From Nothopassalora personata (lineage: Eukaryota; Ascomycota; Dothideomycetes; Mycosphaerellales; Mycosphaerellaceae), in contig CM066289.1 in NCBI GenBank assembly GCA_033816765.1, positions 3,534,001 to 3,598,000 on the forward strand: a stretch of DNA of 64,000 nt, in the 5' to 3' direction. A program made the translations under genes and the position numbers. Under the pieces are notes generated by a model. That model was not told the DNA's origin, did not search any database, and saw only the letters and a program-made list of their open reading frames with translations. Numbering within the stretch: the stretch's first letter is position 1; every line of letters begins with the position of its first letter. Below are positions 48,501 through 58,637 of this stretch, piece by piece.

Positions 48501-49847
48501 TACGTCCTGTGCTCTGACCATCTTGCCTGATCTCCTGTCGAATGGATATGGCGCCCACCACAATGCAATGGCAGATGCGGTGTCGTCGTTGTAAAGATCT
48601 TGCTCATCCAAGAAAGGCTCAACCTCACTAGGCAAGCTGAACCCACCGTCCTCCTCATCTGGCTCCTCATTGCTACCAGCTCCAAAAATCTCGTCTTCGT
48701 GGCTGATCGTGAGATTCTTCGGCGCTACGGAACGCGAGGAGATTGGATTGATCACCGGATCGAAGTAGAACGGTGGAAGGTTGGGATCCTCTGTCTTGAC
48801 GTAGACGTTCTGTGGTGAGCTGTACACACCAAGCTGCACGCTTCGGGGTAGACTGTTGTACAGGTATGGGAATGCGACTCGGTACTCTGTTCGGATTGGT
48901 GCTCGGAAAATGATTCGGTCGATCGCGTTGAACTCGCCAAAGTCTTCGTCATTCGGGTCAATATCCTTATACAGTGGCTCGAACCGTGGGCCACCTGGTA
49001 TCGCCACGTTCAATGCCTTCGCTGTGGCAAACGCTGGCATATCGAAGAGATGGAAGTAGTTGCGATCGTTGATATCTGACAGCAGAGGATTGCTCAGTCT
49101 GTGCAGCGTGGCCATCTGCGGTAATGACAGGTTCCAGTCCCTGTAGCTTGGTCCGTTGACGTGGCTCGTATCTGACAGAGGTCGATGGTCATAGAACCAA
49201 TCGTAGACTGCCTCGTCTTCCTCCTCATCCAACTCCATCTGAATCGGTTCCAACGGCTCAACGTCCTCGATGTTCTCGCTCCAGGAAAGTGGCGGCTCCT
49301 CATCGTCAAAGGGCGGGAATCGCATGCGCTTGAAATGCCGCCTGTCGCTCTTCTCCCGTCTCATGACGACCCACATCGTCGCCCACTGCGCGTGAAACAC
49401 TGGCTCGATGACTCGAGGAATCTCGTTAACCAGTGTCAGACATCCATTGACGTGGTAGAGCACCTTCACTTCTCGGCTGCTCTCCCACGGCATCGGCATG
49501 TTCTCCAGAAGCTTCAACACGGCATGCGGCATGAACTTCAGTGCTCCAAGGTAACTTCTCTTGTCTGCGCTGAACTTCTTCTGCGACACATCGCCGATAT
49601 CCTTCACGATCTTTCGCAAATGCTCTGGCGGCATATCCGCCTTCTGTGTCTCCACAAACCCTCCTCTGCGCTTCTCGGCGAAACGTTGTCGCTGCTGTCG
49701 AAGCCATTTCTGCTTCTTTTCCTGCAGTTTCGCGGCCTGAGGGTCTGCCTTGAAGCCTGGTGGCGGAGGTGGTGCTGATAATCCGGGAGGAGCTCCAGGC
49801 GGCGGTGGTGGCACCCAACCGGGCGGTGGAGGTGGTCGTCCAGACAT
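42532..49847 (-). CDS. PRP8: Pre-mRNA-splicing factor 8, core of the U5 snRNP
   Basis: Five exons (49847-45379, 45321-45243, 45186-45152, 45099-45032, 44969-42532) total 7089 nt and encode 2362 aa, the normal size of fungal Prp8. The N-terminus is proline-rich ([20 protein letters not shown]), followed by the conserved Prp8 blocks: [75 protein letters not shown] and [19 protein letters not shown]. The RNase H-like domain lies in exon 5 and a C-terminal JAB1/MPN domain ends [14 protein letters not shown]. Prp8 scaffolds the catalytic RNA core of the spliceosome and regulates Brr2. The intron 2 donor is GC (AAG|GCAAGT), and intron 4 holds a run of 17 C in the sense strand. It is divergent from RPL34 across about 400 bp. 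Essential in studied fungi. Confidence 0.98.
45002..45018. repeat. G17 homopolymer inside PRP8 intron 4
   Basis: Seventeen consecutive G on the plus strand (C on the transcript). It sits between the GTAAGT donor and the branch/acceptor region of the 62-nt intron. Exact length is uncertain because such runs are poorly resolved by sequencing. Confidence 0.9.
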
Positions 49848-50253
49848 GATCTCGTGGTGACTGATATGGGCTGGTCAAGTATTCTGCTGCCGCTCACGGC
49901 GCGGAGCTAGCCGGTTGACAGCGCTCGATACGGTCGTTCCTGCCACAACGATCTCTGTCGACGATTCGCAATGTCTTGTTGGATGTGCGCTGTGGCCTGC
50001 GCCGTCGTGGTGATGCACGCGACTGAGTGAGTGGCGTTTCGTTCTGCTATGCACCTTCGGATCGCGAAACTTTGTGTTTCGCGATCATGATCCGGGGGTC
50101 CTGCATGACTCGCGTAGAGCTCTACCCTTTCCACCCGCTGCTTGGCATTTCTCGGACACTGAATTTGCGGATTGTCTGCTAGCCTTGAAAAAGTCATCGC
50201 CGGCGAGCACTGCAGCACCCACCTCCCAGCAACGACCTGACGATACCGACAAA
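49848..50253. promoter_or_regulatory. Shared divergent promoter between PRP8 and RPL34
   Basis: The 406 bases between the two start codons must hold both promoters and leaders. A palindrome-like pair (GGATCGCGAAAC / GTTTCGCGATC-type) lies at about 50058-50087. No TATA box is evident. Motif function not established. Confidence 0.5.
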
Positions 50254-50885
50254 ATGGGTTCCAACAGACTCACTTTCGTAAGTGCGATCTACGATTCGCG
50301 GACCAGGCGAAAAGAGTATATTGAACAGGAGACTGACACCCGAACTGAGGAGACGTGTGTCGTACAATACAAAGAGCAACAAGGTCCGCATCGTCAAGAC
50401 TCCGGGTGGCGAGCTGCGATACCTGCACATCAAGAAGCGAGGAACTGCGCCAAAATGCGGTGATTGTGGCACCAAGTTGGCAGGCGTACGTTCATCCCAC
50501 AGAAAGATCCCAGACCATACCACACTCGGAGCGAGATCTCTCCTCCATCATATCCCAGCGCCGCAAGGCAATGGTTGATAAAACGCAGCCTGTCAGCTGC
50601 AGCGGCAACGCAATCCTAGCTTCAGCGAACATCCCGCTCCTATGCGAGAAAAAGTAGCTGAACAGGATATACTAACATTTCATATGTCTCTAGATCCCAG
50701 CCCTCCGCCCACGCGAGTACGCTCAGATCTCCAAGCCAAAGAAGTCCGTCTCCCGATCATACGGTGGCTCGCGCTGCGCCAACTGCGTCAAGGACCGCGT
50801 CACTCGCGCTTTCTTGATCGAGGAGCAGAAGATTGTCAAGAAGGTCATGAAGGAGGTTGAGAAGAAGAACAAGGGTGGACGATAG
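50254..50885 (+). CDS. RPL34: 60S ribosomal protein eL34
   Basis: Exon 1 (50254-50277) encodes MGSNRLTF and ends at a GTAAGT donor. Exon 2 encodes [20 protein letters not shown] through [18 protein letters not shown] and ends at 50485. Exon 3 (50694-50885) encodes [30 protein letters not shown] and a basic tail [15 protein letters not shown]. The two CxxC pairs (CGDCG, CANC) are the eL34 zinc site. Intron 2 (208 nt) has a textbook CTAAC branch and TCTCTAG acceptor. Intron 1 is problematic: the best acceptor (CTGAC branch, ACTGAG, exon 2 from 50350) leaves the frame one base out, so the exact exon 2 start is uncertain. The product belongs to the large ribosomal subunit in the cytosol. Confidence 0.93.
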
Positions 50886-51211
50886 ATATCCTGATCTTTC
50901 TCTCTCTTCTTTTGGGCGAACAGCGAACGACACAGATGGGATAAAACTCGGCGCAAGGAAGGCACGGATGCATCGATGATGGTCTTTGATGAGGCCCGGC
51001 TGGGCGAAAAGAGGGAGTAGTTCCAGTCGTGATGCGAGATACCTGATGTGAGCTACTAAATGACAAGCCCGTTCGGTCGACGCGCCAAAAGTGCCGCAAC
51101 ATGTTTCATTCACTATGCTAGGCACTTGGTAGAGGCTGAGGCTATCTGCAGCATGCCGCTATGATACTAATGATGCAGCCATCTTTCGGAGTTCGAATCC
51201 TGCTCAGATTC
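50886..51211. other. Intergenic, 3' ends of RPL34 and the cysteine-rich gene
   Basis: Convergent 3' regions; no gene seen. A GTTCGAATCC sequence near 51190 lacks tRNA arms. Confidence 0.5.
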
Positions 51212-51567
51212 TCAGCACTTTGGCCACTGGCAATTAGCCATGCCACTGTTACCCTTGCCACGGTAGACGGTGCACTTGTTGCAGTCCTCGGAGCACTAGT
51301 CCATCACCAGTCAGCGCCAACATGCCCTCTTGATACATCCACAACGAGGGACTTACCAGAGCATTGGGATCACAGTCCCACTGAGTCACACCGATATCGC
51401 CCCACTCGCAGGTCTGCTTCTCAACATTGCAGGTCTGCGAGGCTTTCAGTATGATTCGACGAGGTGAAGGGGCAGGCTAGACATCTTACACCGTAGTACC
51501 ACTCTGATGCGCTGGCGAGGGTGGTGGAGGCGAAGGCCATGGAGAGCTCGATGACGATGAGCTTCAT
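51212..51567 (-). CDS. Small secreted cysteine-rich protein, 79 aa, two introns
   Basis: Exons 51567-51490, 51434-51357 and 51295-51212 join in phase 0 with 55- and 61-nt introns (GTAAGA...CTCGCAG and GTAAGT...GACTAG). The product begins MKLIVIELSMAFASTTLASA, a short signal peptide, then SEWYYGTCNVEKQTCEWG, GVTQWDCDPNAL, CSEDCNKCTVYRGKGNSG and NCQWPKC at the C-terminus. There are eight cysteines in the pattern C-x6-C-x11-C-x5-C-x3-C-x2-C-x13-C-x4-C. Size, secretion and even cysteine number fit an apoplastic effector-like or antimicrobial-type protein; that role is inferred. A second copy with the same spacing follows at 51864-52213. I do not recognise the family. Confidence 0.75.
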
Positions 51568-51863
51568 GGTGAGTCTGGGCCGTTGGAGATTGACGGAAGC
51601 CTGTCTTTGTGGTTGAAGAGAACGTGGCGCTGGTATGGTGTGGGAGCGGTCTGTTTGTGTTCAGCATCCACGATGGGATGGAAGTTGACGTCTACCTGCT
51701 GACATGAGGTGAGGGCAAAGTCGCACTCGGTAATTAACCAGCGAGGAAGGCGCACTCTTGCTTCATTTCGCCACGTTCCTGCCATGCATGCACTTGCTTC
51801 ACCAGAAAGCGACTTCCTCATCGGCTGCAACATCCGAACCGCCATACATCTGGTCTCATCGCC
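51568..51863. promoter_or_regulatory. Upstream region of the small secreted protein gene
   Basis: About 300 bases between the two cysteine-rich copies, presumably the promoter and leader of the first. No distinct motif identified. Confidence 0.35.
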
Positions 51864-52213
51864 TCAATTCAGCTCCTCACACGCCGGTTTCTGGCAGTTC
51901 GCTTTCCCGCTGTTGCCGTGTCCTCGAAAGACGGTACACCTAGAGCAATCATCGGAGCACTTGGGCCGACCACCATCAGCCACGGCACATTCTCTCGTGA
52001 CTGGAGGCTACCCACCAAAGCGTTCGGGTCGCACTTCCATCGGGCGACGCCAATATCCCCACCATTGGCACGTCTGATCTGAGGTTCGGCATTTCTGCGA
52101 GGCCGTCAGCAGCGACCACACCGTACAGACTGGGCCATAATGTACGCCTTCATGTAGTCGAAGATTCTCGCTAAAGTCAGAGTGGCCAGAGACAGTAGCA
52201 TGAAGCTCTTCAT
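51864..52213 (-). pseudogene. Second copy of the eight-cysteine secreted protein, frameshifted
   Basis: The gene starts at ATG 52213 with MKSFMLLSLATLTLARIFDY. It shows the same exon plan as its neighbour: KCRTSDQTCQW, then after one extra base GDIGVARWKCDPNAL, a GTGGGT...CCCAAG intron, and CSDDCSRCTVFRGHGNSGKA with NCQKPACEELN. All eight cysteines and their spacings match the neighbouring copy. The extra base in TGGTGGGG (about 52060) breaks the frame, and the first intron has no donor that gives a normal length. It is probably a recent tandem duplicate that died, unless the base is a sequencing error. Confidence 0.65.
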
Positions 52214-53498
52214 CATTCGCAGGCGCCATGTCAGCTGTGGGGCCTGGCCAGCAGGAACAAGTCTGACTGTGATCTTGGTGACGCTGGCCTTGGACATATC
52301 TCTCTGGTCTGGACAATTCGAACAAGTCGAGCTTTGCACTCTACTTATGCTCGCAGTATCGAAACCATCAGCACGGCCTCGCATGAGACTGCCGCTTTCA
52401 GCTCCCTCCAAAGCGATACCACGAGGAAACAATGCGAGCTCTGTGGCGAAGACACAACGCCGGTATGCTATTGACAGCTCGCCACGCCTTGACGTACGAC
52501 TGCAGCCACGAAGCAAACATTGCTTGTGTCAACCTTCCAGCCACGATGTCGACCTTGAATATGCAGTCATTCAGGAATCGAGTCAAGAAGGTATCTCAGC
52601 AAGGCCTCCAAGCACACAACGTCGTCATAGCATTGTAGTTGGAACGAAAAGAGCCGCAGCGGCGGGAATGAGGCAAACAAACCTGGCCCAGGACGCCTCG
52701 GCAGCTGCTCGCACATGGTCCTGGTCGATTGTCTTGGCAGCACGCTCGCTGTCCACGAGGCTTCGGCGACGAGATGACCTCCACCTATCATTTCTTGGCC
52801 TTGATCGAGCCAACGTCTTCGGCGCGCAGACATGTTACAAGCCAGCAGTCATTCGTCCAGAGCTGCTTGTCCGTGGTCTTTCCAGCGATTCGTCTCACAA
52901 CCTAGAGGCTAGACAGCATTAGCAAGACATGGGTCACCGCACGTCCCGCTTCAGAGTAGCGGCACGAAGATGCTCTTTCATGATGATGGCTGACAAGAAA
53001 CATATCGTGCAGAAAAGTTCCTGCTACAGCACAGACATGAGCGGAAATCTTGGCATCTATCTAGATACGCTAAACCACCTGAGAGTCCATGTCTTGCCTA
53101 AAACTCTCGGCATGCCATCGTCTGCAGCTGAGAGTTTTGGGTACTTGACTACCAGGAAGAGTTCCAAGACCCGGTCGAGGTGAGGGCTGCTGGTCGCAGC
53201 ATGGCTGCTGGAAAGTGATGCGCTAGTGGCACAGGCATCTGGGATTTCACGATCCGACTACGGTATCAAGTCGCAGCAGAAGCTTGCTCGTAGTGGACAG
53301 ACAGATGCGGGCCCGAAGCCGGCTGCGCTCAAGGCAGTAAAAATCTCCATTCTCAATAGTACAGGCTATGCTATCGAGTGCTGTGCATGGCTCGTGTTCC
53401 TCGGCGCCAGACGCCGCGCGTATGCACATCAGAAGCATCTATGTAGTGGATTCGTTGCAGCGCAAAGCCTATGCGCGATTCTGTCCCGTTCATCACAT
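52214..53498. other. No convincing gene
   Basis: A 246-codon plus-strand frame (52182-52922) exists but is S/R-rich and domainless. A fragment reading QCELCGEDTTPVCY in another frame near 52430-52470 hints at a zinc site but is followed by stops. The stretch lies between the cysteine-rich pair and the 3' end of RPN11. Confidence 0.35.
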
Positions 53499-55096
53499 CT
53501 AGAGATCCTCATCCATCGCATCACCTCCTGCTGCATGGCCATGCGCAACACCATTTGCCTTGCCGTTGCCCAAGCCGTCCGAAGGTGCTGCCGGCACTGA
53601 AGCCTCCTTGTCGATCATCTGCCTGCTCACAGAAACGATGTTGTCCTCGATCAGCTCCTGTCCGACGGTCTCGATGTGCTTCTTCGGGTCGACCTTGCCG
53701 ACATATCGTGTCCGCAGCTGCTCCTTGGTGAGCTCCGTCTCCTCCTTGACCCTCTTCTCGTAGCCCTCTGCCAGCGACACAAGCTTCTTGAGGTTCGCCT
53801 CATTCCGCTGTCCTTCTGTTGCGAAGTCTGGCATGGTCAGGGCCTCTGTCCATACCGTCTTATGCAGATTCATGAGCATGCCCTCCTCGAGCGCAGACTT
53901 CCTGTAGCCGATTCCGATGCTGTAGTAGTGTCGATTGAGGCCGTGAATGAGGGCTTGTATGCTGGGCTTGTTGAGGTGACCGAGGTTCGACGTGGTTTGT
54001 CGCGGCTCTTGACCGAGCATGAGGGTCTGTGGGTTGATCAGGCGGAAGGCGTCGATGACGACCTTGCCTTTGACGGACTGGATGGGATCGATGACGACGG
54101 CCACGGCACGCGGTGTGAGCTGCTCGAAGGACTGCTGGGTGTTGATGTCGACGCTAGAGAGCCAACAGCCGAAACCCGGATGTGAGTGGTACCAGCCGAC
54201 GACTGTCTCGGGTCTGTCAGGTGTCAGCATGAATCAAACGCCATGGTATGGCGTAGCATTCTCACCTTCCCGTCTGCCGTAGCATGTCCATCATCTTGGT
54301 CTGGAAGACTGGATCTACTGCCTCGACTGACACACCCGTACCAGACTGTGGCATGGCAAACACGTCCACGACGCGCACTGTGTAGTCATCGACGAACTCT
54401 CCCAACATCAGACCCATGACTTCCATAGGTACACCTGCTCGGCCATGTCGCAGCATCTTGAGGAGGGCGAGTGAAGAGATGTAGACGGTTTCGGCGTTGT
54501 CGATGATGTTGGTGTCCTAGAGAATATGTGCAATTAGCTGGTGCTCGCGAACTATAGGGGATGGTGGGGGAGGCGGTTCTGTATCCTGGTGTGGTCCGAG
54601 TGGTGTGCAAAGACGTGTCCCTCGGGTGACGCTCAGCAACGTACTGTCTCGGCCGTGGTGAGGATGTCTGCTGCCTCGCGAGTTTTTGTGTTCCCTATGT
54701 AGCAGTTCACACACGATGATCCGTCAGGGTAGTGGCCATACGGACATGTGCCGGGAGGACAGGTCGCAGCACTCTCGGCATCGAGCATGCGAATGAGCCA
54801 GAGTGGTGGAGGTCCCTCGGGTTTCGATGCCAGCCATTCCCCAATCCGAATGCACGTCTCCATGCGCGTATCTCCATCTCTCAACATTCGTCTTCTGAGC
54901 TTGCGAATGCTTTCCGCGGTCCATTGTGGAACCTCGGGCTCATGCATGGCCAACAGTGCAGTGGCCAGGTGCCAGTCCAGATTTGATGATGCTCCAGAAT
55001 ATTGTGTGTGCTGGAGAAGTGTCTTACCTGCGCAGGTGCTCCTCCCCCGCCGCCCATGCCTTGAGCGGCGGCAAGCATTCTCGATAACCGTTCCAT
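53499..55096 (-). CDS. RPN11: 26S proteasome lid deubiquitinase (JAMM metalloprotease)
   Basis: Exons 55096-55028, 54516-54266 and 54213-53499 sum to 1035 nt and encode 344 aa. Exon 1 encodes [20 protein letters not shown]. Exon 2 begins [20 protein letters not shown] and carries the catalytic glutamate ([14 protein letters not shown]). Exon 3 carries the zinc-binding JAMM motif [14 protein letters not shown]. The C-terminus is an acidic tail ending GGDAMDEDL. Rpn11 removes ubiquitin chains from substrates entering the 26S proteasome. All JAMM residues are present. Intron 2 is 52 nt with CTGACAG at its end; intron 1 is 511 nt, unusually long here, and contains a 104-codon open frame on the same strand. 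Divergent from RPD3. Confidence 0.97.
54633..54947 (-). CDS. Open frame nested in RPN11 intron 1, unknown function
   Basis: This 104-codon frame starts at ATG 54947 ([20 protein letters not shown]) and lies entirely within RPN11 intron 1 on the same strand. It continues with [20 protein letters not shown] and [20 protein letters not shown], and four cysteines near the end (C-x4-C-x10-C-x2-C) could form a small zinc site. The sequence looks coding rather than random. It could be a nested gene, an alternative RPN11 transcript, or a chance frame. No family recognised. Confidence 0.4.
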   Translation of the reverse strand: MHEPEVPQWTAESIRKLRRRMLRDGDTRMETCIRIGEWLASKPEGPPPLWLIRMLDAESAATCPPGTCPYGHYPDGSSCVNCYIGNTKTREAADILTTAETVRC

Positions 55097-55714
55097 GGCG
55101 AGAGATGTGGAAGGTGGGACTGGTGGTGCACGTGTGGTGCTTGCTCGCTCGGTGTTCGCTGCCTATCGCTGTCGCAGGATCTGTGTCGGTGTCGACACTG
55201 GGGTGCTTGTGATGACGCAGGTGATATAGAGTCGGTAGTTCGCGAGGGAGCGGCGAGGTGAGGCGTGGTTGCGCTTTGAGGGCGATGGCGACGGCGATGG
55301 CGATGGCGACGGCGATGGCGATGGCGACGGCGATGGCGATGGCGATGGCGATGGTGATGGACGCAGGCAGACAGCGACGCGACCAACCAGCTGTAGCTGC
55401 AGCAGTACTGTATGTACCAAGCTCCGAGGATCAACGCCAAGCTCCGGGTGTGCACGGTCCCTGCATCTTGCGTCAGATCAAGGTTGCGCCGAATGTAACA
55501 TGTGTACTGCTCTTCCCATATCATTCCACCCACCAGATAATTCCTCCCCTCTGTCGCGCGCAGTGCTTCGCGTGCACTGATACCACCCGCCCTACCGACT
55601 CGCCCACGCCGCTCTCAACGTCACGGCTGCGGTTTGCGACACGGATCGCACGCGACAACCTGCGATAGCTTGAACAGAGAGCTCTATCTATTTCAACGCA
55701 TCCACTCGCCCACC
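55097..55714. promoter_or_regulatory. Divergent promoter between RPN11 and RPD3 with a hexamer minisatellite
   Basis: The 618 bases separate the two start codons. A (GGCGAY)n array of about 13 hexamers occupies 55281-55360 with alternating GGCGAT and GGCGAC units, ending in a diverged copy. It can be read as poly-GD or HR-type frames, but neither has a credible gene context. The sequence closest to RPD3 is pyrimidine-rich. Confidence 0.6.
55281..55360. repeat. GGCGAT/GGCGAC hexamer array
   Basis: About 13 tandem hexamers, near perfect, alternating in a mostly GGCGAT-GGCGAC pattern. Lies in the RPN11/RPD3 promoter interval. Confidence 0.9.
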
Positions 55715-57775
55715 ATGGCCTCCAAGGGTGGATTCACCCCTCTAGACGCTCCCGGCACAGGCACCAACGCTGCGCCTTCTCGACCGAAAAAGGTGGCCTA
55801 TTTTTACGATTCAGATGTCGGGAACTACGCCTACAATGCGGGTCACCCGATGAAGCCGCATCGCATACGCATGGCCCACAGCCTGATCATGAACTATGGT
55901 CTGTACAAGAAGCTGGAGATATACCGTGCCAAGCCGGCGTCCAAGTACGAAATGACTCAGTTTCACACCGACGAGTACGTCGACTTTCTGCAGCGCGTCA
56001 CACCGGACAACATGGACAGCTTTATGAAGGAGCAGGGTCGGTACAATGTGGGAGACGATTGTCCTGTGTTTGACGGTTTGTTCGAGTTCTGTGGCATCAG
56101 CGCCGGTGGAAGCATGGAGGGCGCTGCGAGACTGAATCGAGGGAAATGCGATGTCGCCATCAACTGGGCGGGAGGTTTGCATCACGCGAAGAAGAGCGAG
56201 GCATCAGGTTTCTGCTACATCAACGGTGGGTGCATCTCGAGTGCATCTCGAAGGAGATACAATCGACTATGCTAACGCTAACACTCTCTAGACATCGTCC
56301 TCGGCATCCTCGAATTGCTCCGATTCCACGCTCGCGTCCTCTACATCGACATTGACGTCCACCACGGAGATGGTGTCGAAGAAGCATTCTACTCCACCGA
56401 TCGCGTCATGACTGTCTCCTTCCACAAGTACGGCGAGTACTTCCCTGGAACTGGTGAGCTTCGAGATATCGGTGTGGGCGCGGGCAAAAACTACGCCGTC
56501 AACTTCCCACTGCGAGACGGCATTGACGACAACAGCTACAAGACCATCTTCGAGCCGACCATTGGCTGGGTCATGGAGTACTACCAGCCCACCGCTGTCG
56601 TGCTGCAGTGCGGTGGTGACTCCCTCTCAGGAGACCGACTCGGCTGCTTCAACTTGAGCATGCGCGGTCACGCCAACTGTGTCAACTACGTTAAATCCTT
56701 TGGCAAGCCAACACTCATCCTCGGCGGTGGCGGCTACACGATGCGCAACGTCGCGCGTACTTGGGCATACGAGACGGGCCAGCTTGTGGGCGTGGAGATG
56801 GGTCCAGATCTCCCCTTTACCGATTACTACGAATACTACTCTCCCGACTTTGAGCTTGACGTCAAGCCAAGCAACATGGACAACGCCAACTCGCACGAGT
56901 ACCTCGAGAAGATCAAGACACAAGTGCTGGAGAACCTCAAGCGCACATCACCTCATGCACCAAGCGTGCAGATGCACGATGTCCCTCGCGAGCCACTCGG
57001 AATGCACAATGCCGGTCCGGATGGCGAGCCAGAGACGTTTGAGGAGCAAGAAGATCGTCTGGATGACGAGGAAGAAGATGCAGAGGCGAGCAAGGACAGG
57101 CGCATCAATCAGCGACTCTGGGACCGGAATCGAACGGCTGACAACGAGTTTGACGAGAGCGAGGACGAAGAGATGGCGGAGGCGAATGGTGTGAAGCGAC
57201 AACCTGGAAGGCCAAGACAACGAGCCATCACCGAGCATAGGAACCCACATGCGCCCGATGACGACAGCGGTGCGAACACGCCCATGGAAGATGATTCGCG
57301 GAGTCTGAACGGTGATGCCGACGACGAAGAGAATGGAGCGGCGATGCAACTCGATGGTGCAGTAGACGATCCGCTCGAAGCGAATGCAGCTGTCGGCGAG
57401 AGCATACTGCTAGCAAAGGCAAGCAAGTCTCCGGCGCCTCCAAGGTCTCTTACTGCCAAGGCGGAGCCCCCAGCCAGCGACCAGAGCGAGGCCGGCGCTG
57501 ACGATGAGGGCGACGATGAGATGCAGGTAGACAGCGCGGAGAGCGCGCAACCCTCAGCGATCGACAGACTCGCCTCAGAAGCTGCTGCACAACAACAAAC
57601 GAGCACGCCTCCTAAATCACCTGCGCCCGCCGTCGCCAATACCGCCGCCGAGACATCAGCCACAGAAGATGTGGAGATGGCCGAGAACGCACAAGCAGCC
57701 AAGGACGAAGGTGAAGCCGAACGAGAAGGGGAAGACACAGAAGGCGAAGCGATGAATGCTCCTCCCGCGGCTTAG
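55715..57775 (+). CDS. RPD3: Class I histone deacetylase, RPD3 type, with a long acidic C-terminus
   Basis: Exons 55715-56225 and 56292-57775 (66-nt intron, GTGGGT...CTCTAG, with GCTAAC branch sites) give 664 aa. The deacetylase domain is complete: [20 protein letters not shown] at about residue 30, [20 protein letters not shown] with the catalytic histidines, [20 protein letters not shown] for zinc, [20 protein letters not shown] and [20 protein letters not shown]. The region after about residue 390 is an acidic, low-complexity tail ([33 protein letters not shown]). Rpd3 removes acetyl groups from histone tails in Rpd3L/S-type complexes and represses transcription. The frame ends at TAG 57773-57775, but the same phase stays open for 73 more codons of similar composition. 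Confidence 0.96.
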
Positions 57776-57997
57776 AAAGACAAGGACAAGGAGAGTGCGC
57801 CGGTGCCTGGCGATACGCCACACGATCCGGCCTTGGTTCATCAGAGCGACGGTAGCGATACCGATGCGACCCAGGAGCTGAGTGAAATGGAAGCCCTGGC
57901 ACTAGCTCGGGACGCTCGCGGCAGAGAGAAGTCTCCCATCCCGACTGATGAGGACCCAAGACCCAAGATGGCCATCAAGCTCATCAATCCGAAATGA
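57776..57997 (+). other. In-frame open extension downstream of the RPD3 stop codon
   Basis: Directly after TAG the RPD3 phase continues for 73 codons: KDKDKESAPVPGDTPHDPAL, SDGSDTDATQELSEMEALAL and a basic end KMAIKLINPK before TGA. Composition (E, D, K, S, P) matches the RPD3 tail. It is either the original C-terminus cut off by a nonsense mutation, a translational readthrough product, or chance. Confidence 0.55.
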
Positions 57998-58637
57998 TGC
58001 GAGTGAGAATGTGACCGTGGGGGCAAGCAGCGGCTGGAGCTATTGTGGCGAAGCGAGTATCGAATCGAGGTCCAAAATCAGGGGAGAAGAAACGAGTTGA
58101 ATTAGCGTTGGCGTTTGGTGCGGTGTTACGATAGGATCAGGAGAATTGTGTTTATAAGATGGGTCGAGATACCAGAAAGAGTCCCAAAGGTGCTTGTTTG
58201 GCATGAACCCGACGTAAATTCCACGATCCGCAACGTCATCACCGAGTCCCACATCTCATCACGCCGTGCAAATGAAAGAAGGGCAAAGTCAAGTCGCAAG
58301 TGTGGGGGGAAAAGAAACTCCATGCTTTCCTGTATGTAAATGATCTATATGGGGGTATCCAAGATTTCAAAACCGATGCCATCCATCTCTTTAAACGCCA
58401 GCCAGACTTTATGCTATTCCACGCGATGCTACTACGCTCTGCTATGCACCCCCCAACACCCGTGAGGACCGCGAGGACCGTGAGGATCGTAAACGTCATA
58501 CCAAAAAGCAACCCATCTCGTCCAGATCTACCCGCCCGCGCGATCGAAAAAAATCCCCCGCTTCACGCAAAGGTCCCCCCCCCCCCCCCCAACCCTCAAA
58601 AAAATCTAAACGCAAACTGGTAAACCTCCCTCAGACT
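57998..58637. other. Intergenic with a C16 run
   Basis: Convergent 3' ends. A run of 16 C lies at 58575-58590. Short overlapping frames on both strands show no domain. Confidence 0.5.

Noticed and set aside
42447..49847. Many plus-strand frames of 60-197 codons opposite PRP8
   Set aside because: Antisense shadows of a highly conserved gene.
51160..51230. GGAGTTCGAATCC resembling a tRNA T-arm
   Set aside because: The stem has two or more mismatches and overlaps the 3' end of the cysteine-rich gene.
52182..52922. Plus-strand 246-codon frame
   Set aside because: Overlaps the start of the second cysteine-rich copy antisense, is S/R-rich, and lacks a domain.
55163..55668. Poly-HR, poly-GD and poly-MA frames over the hexamer array
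   Set aside because: Direct translation of a minisatellite with no gene structure around it.
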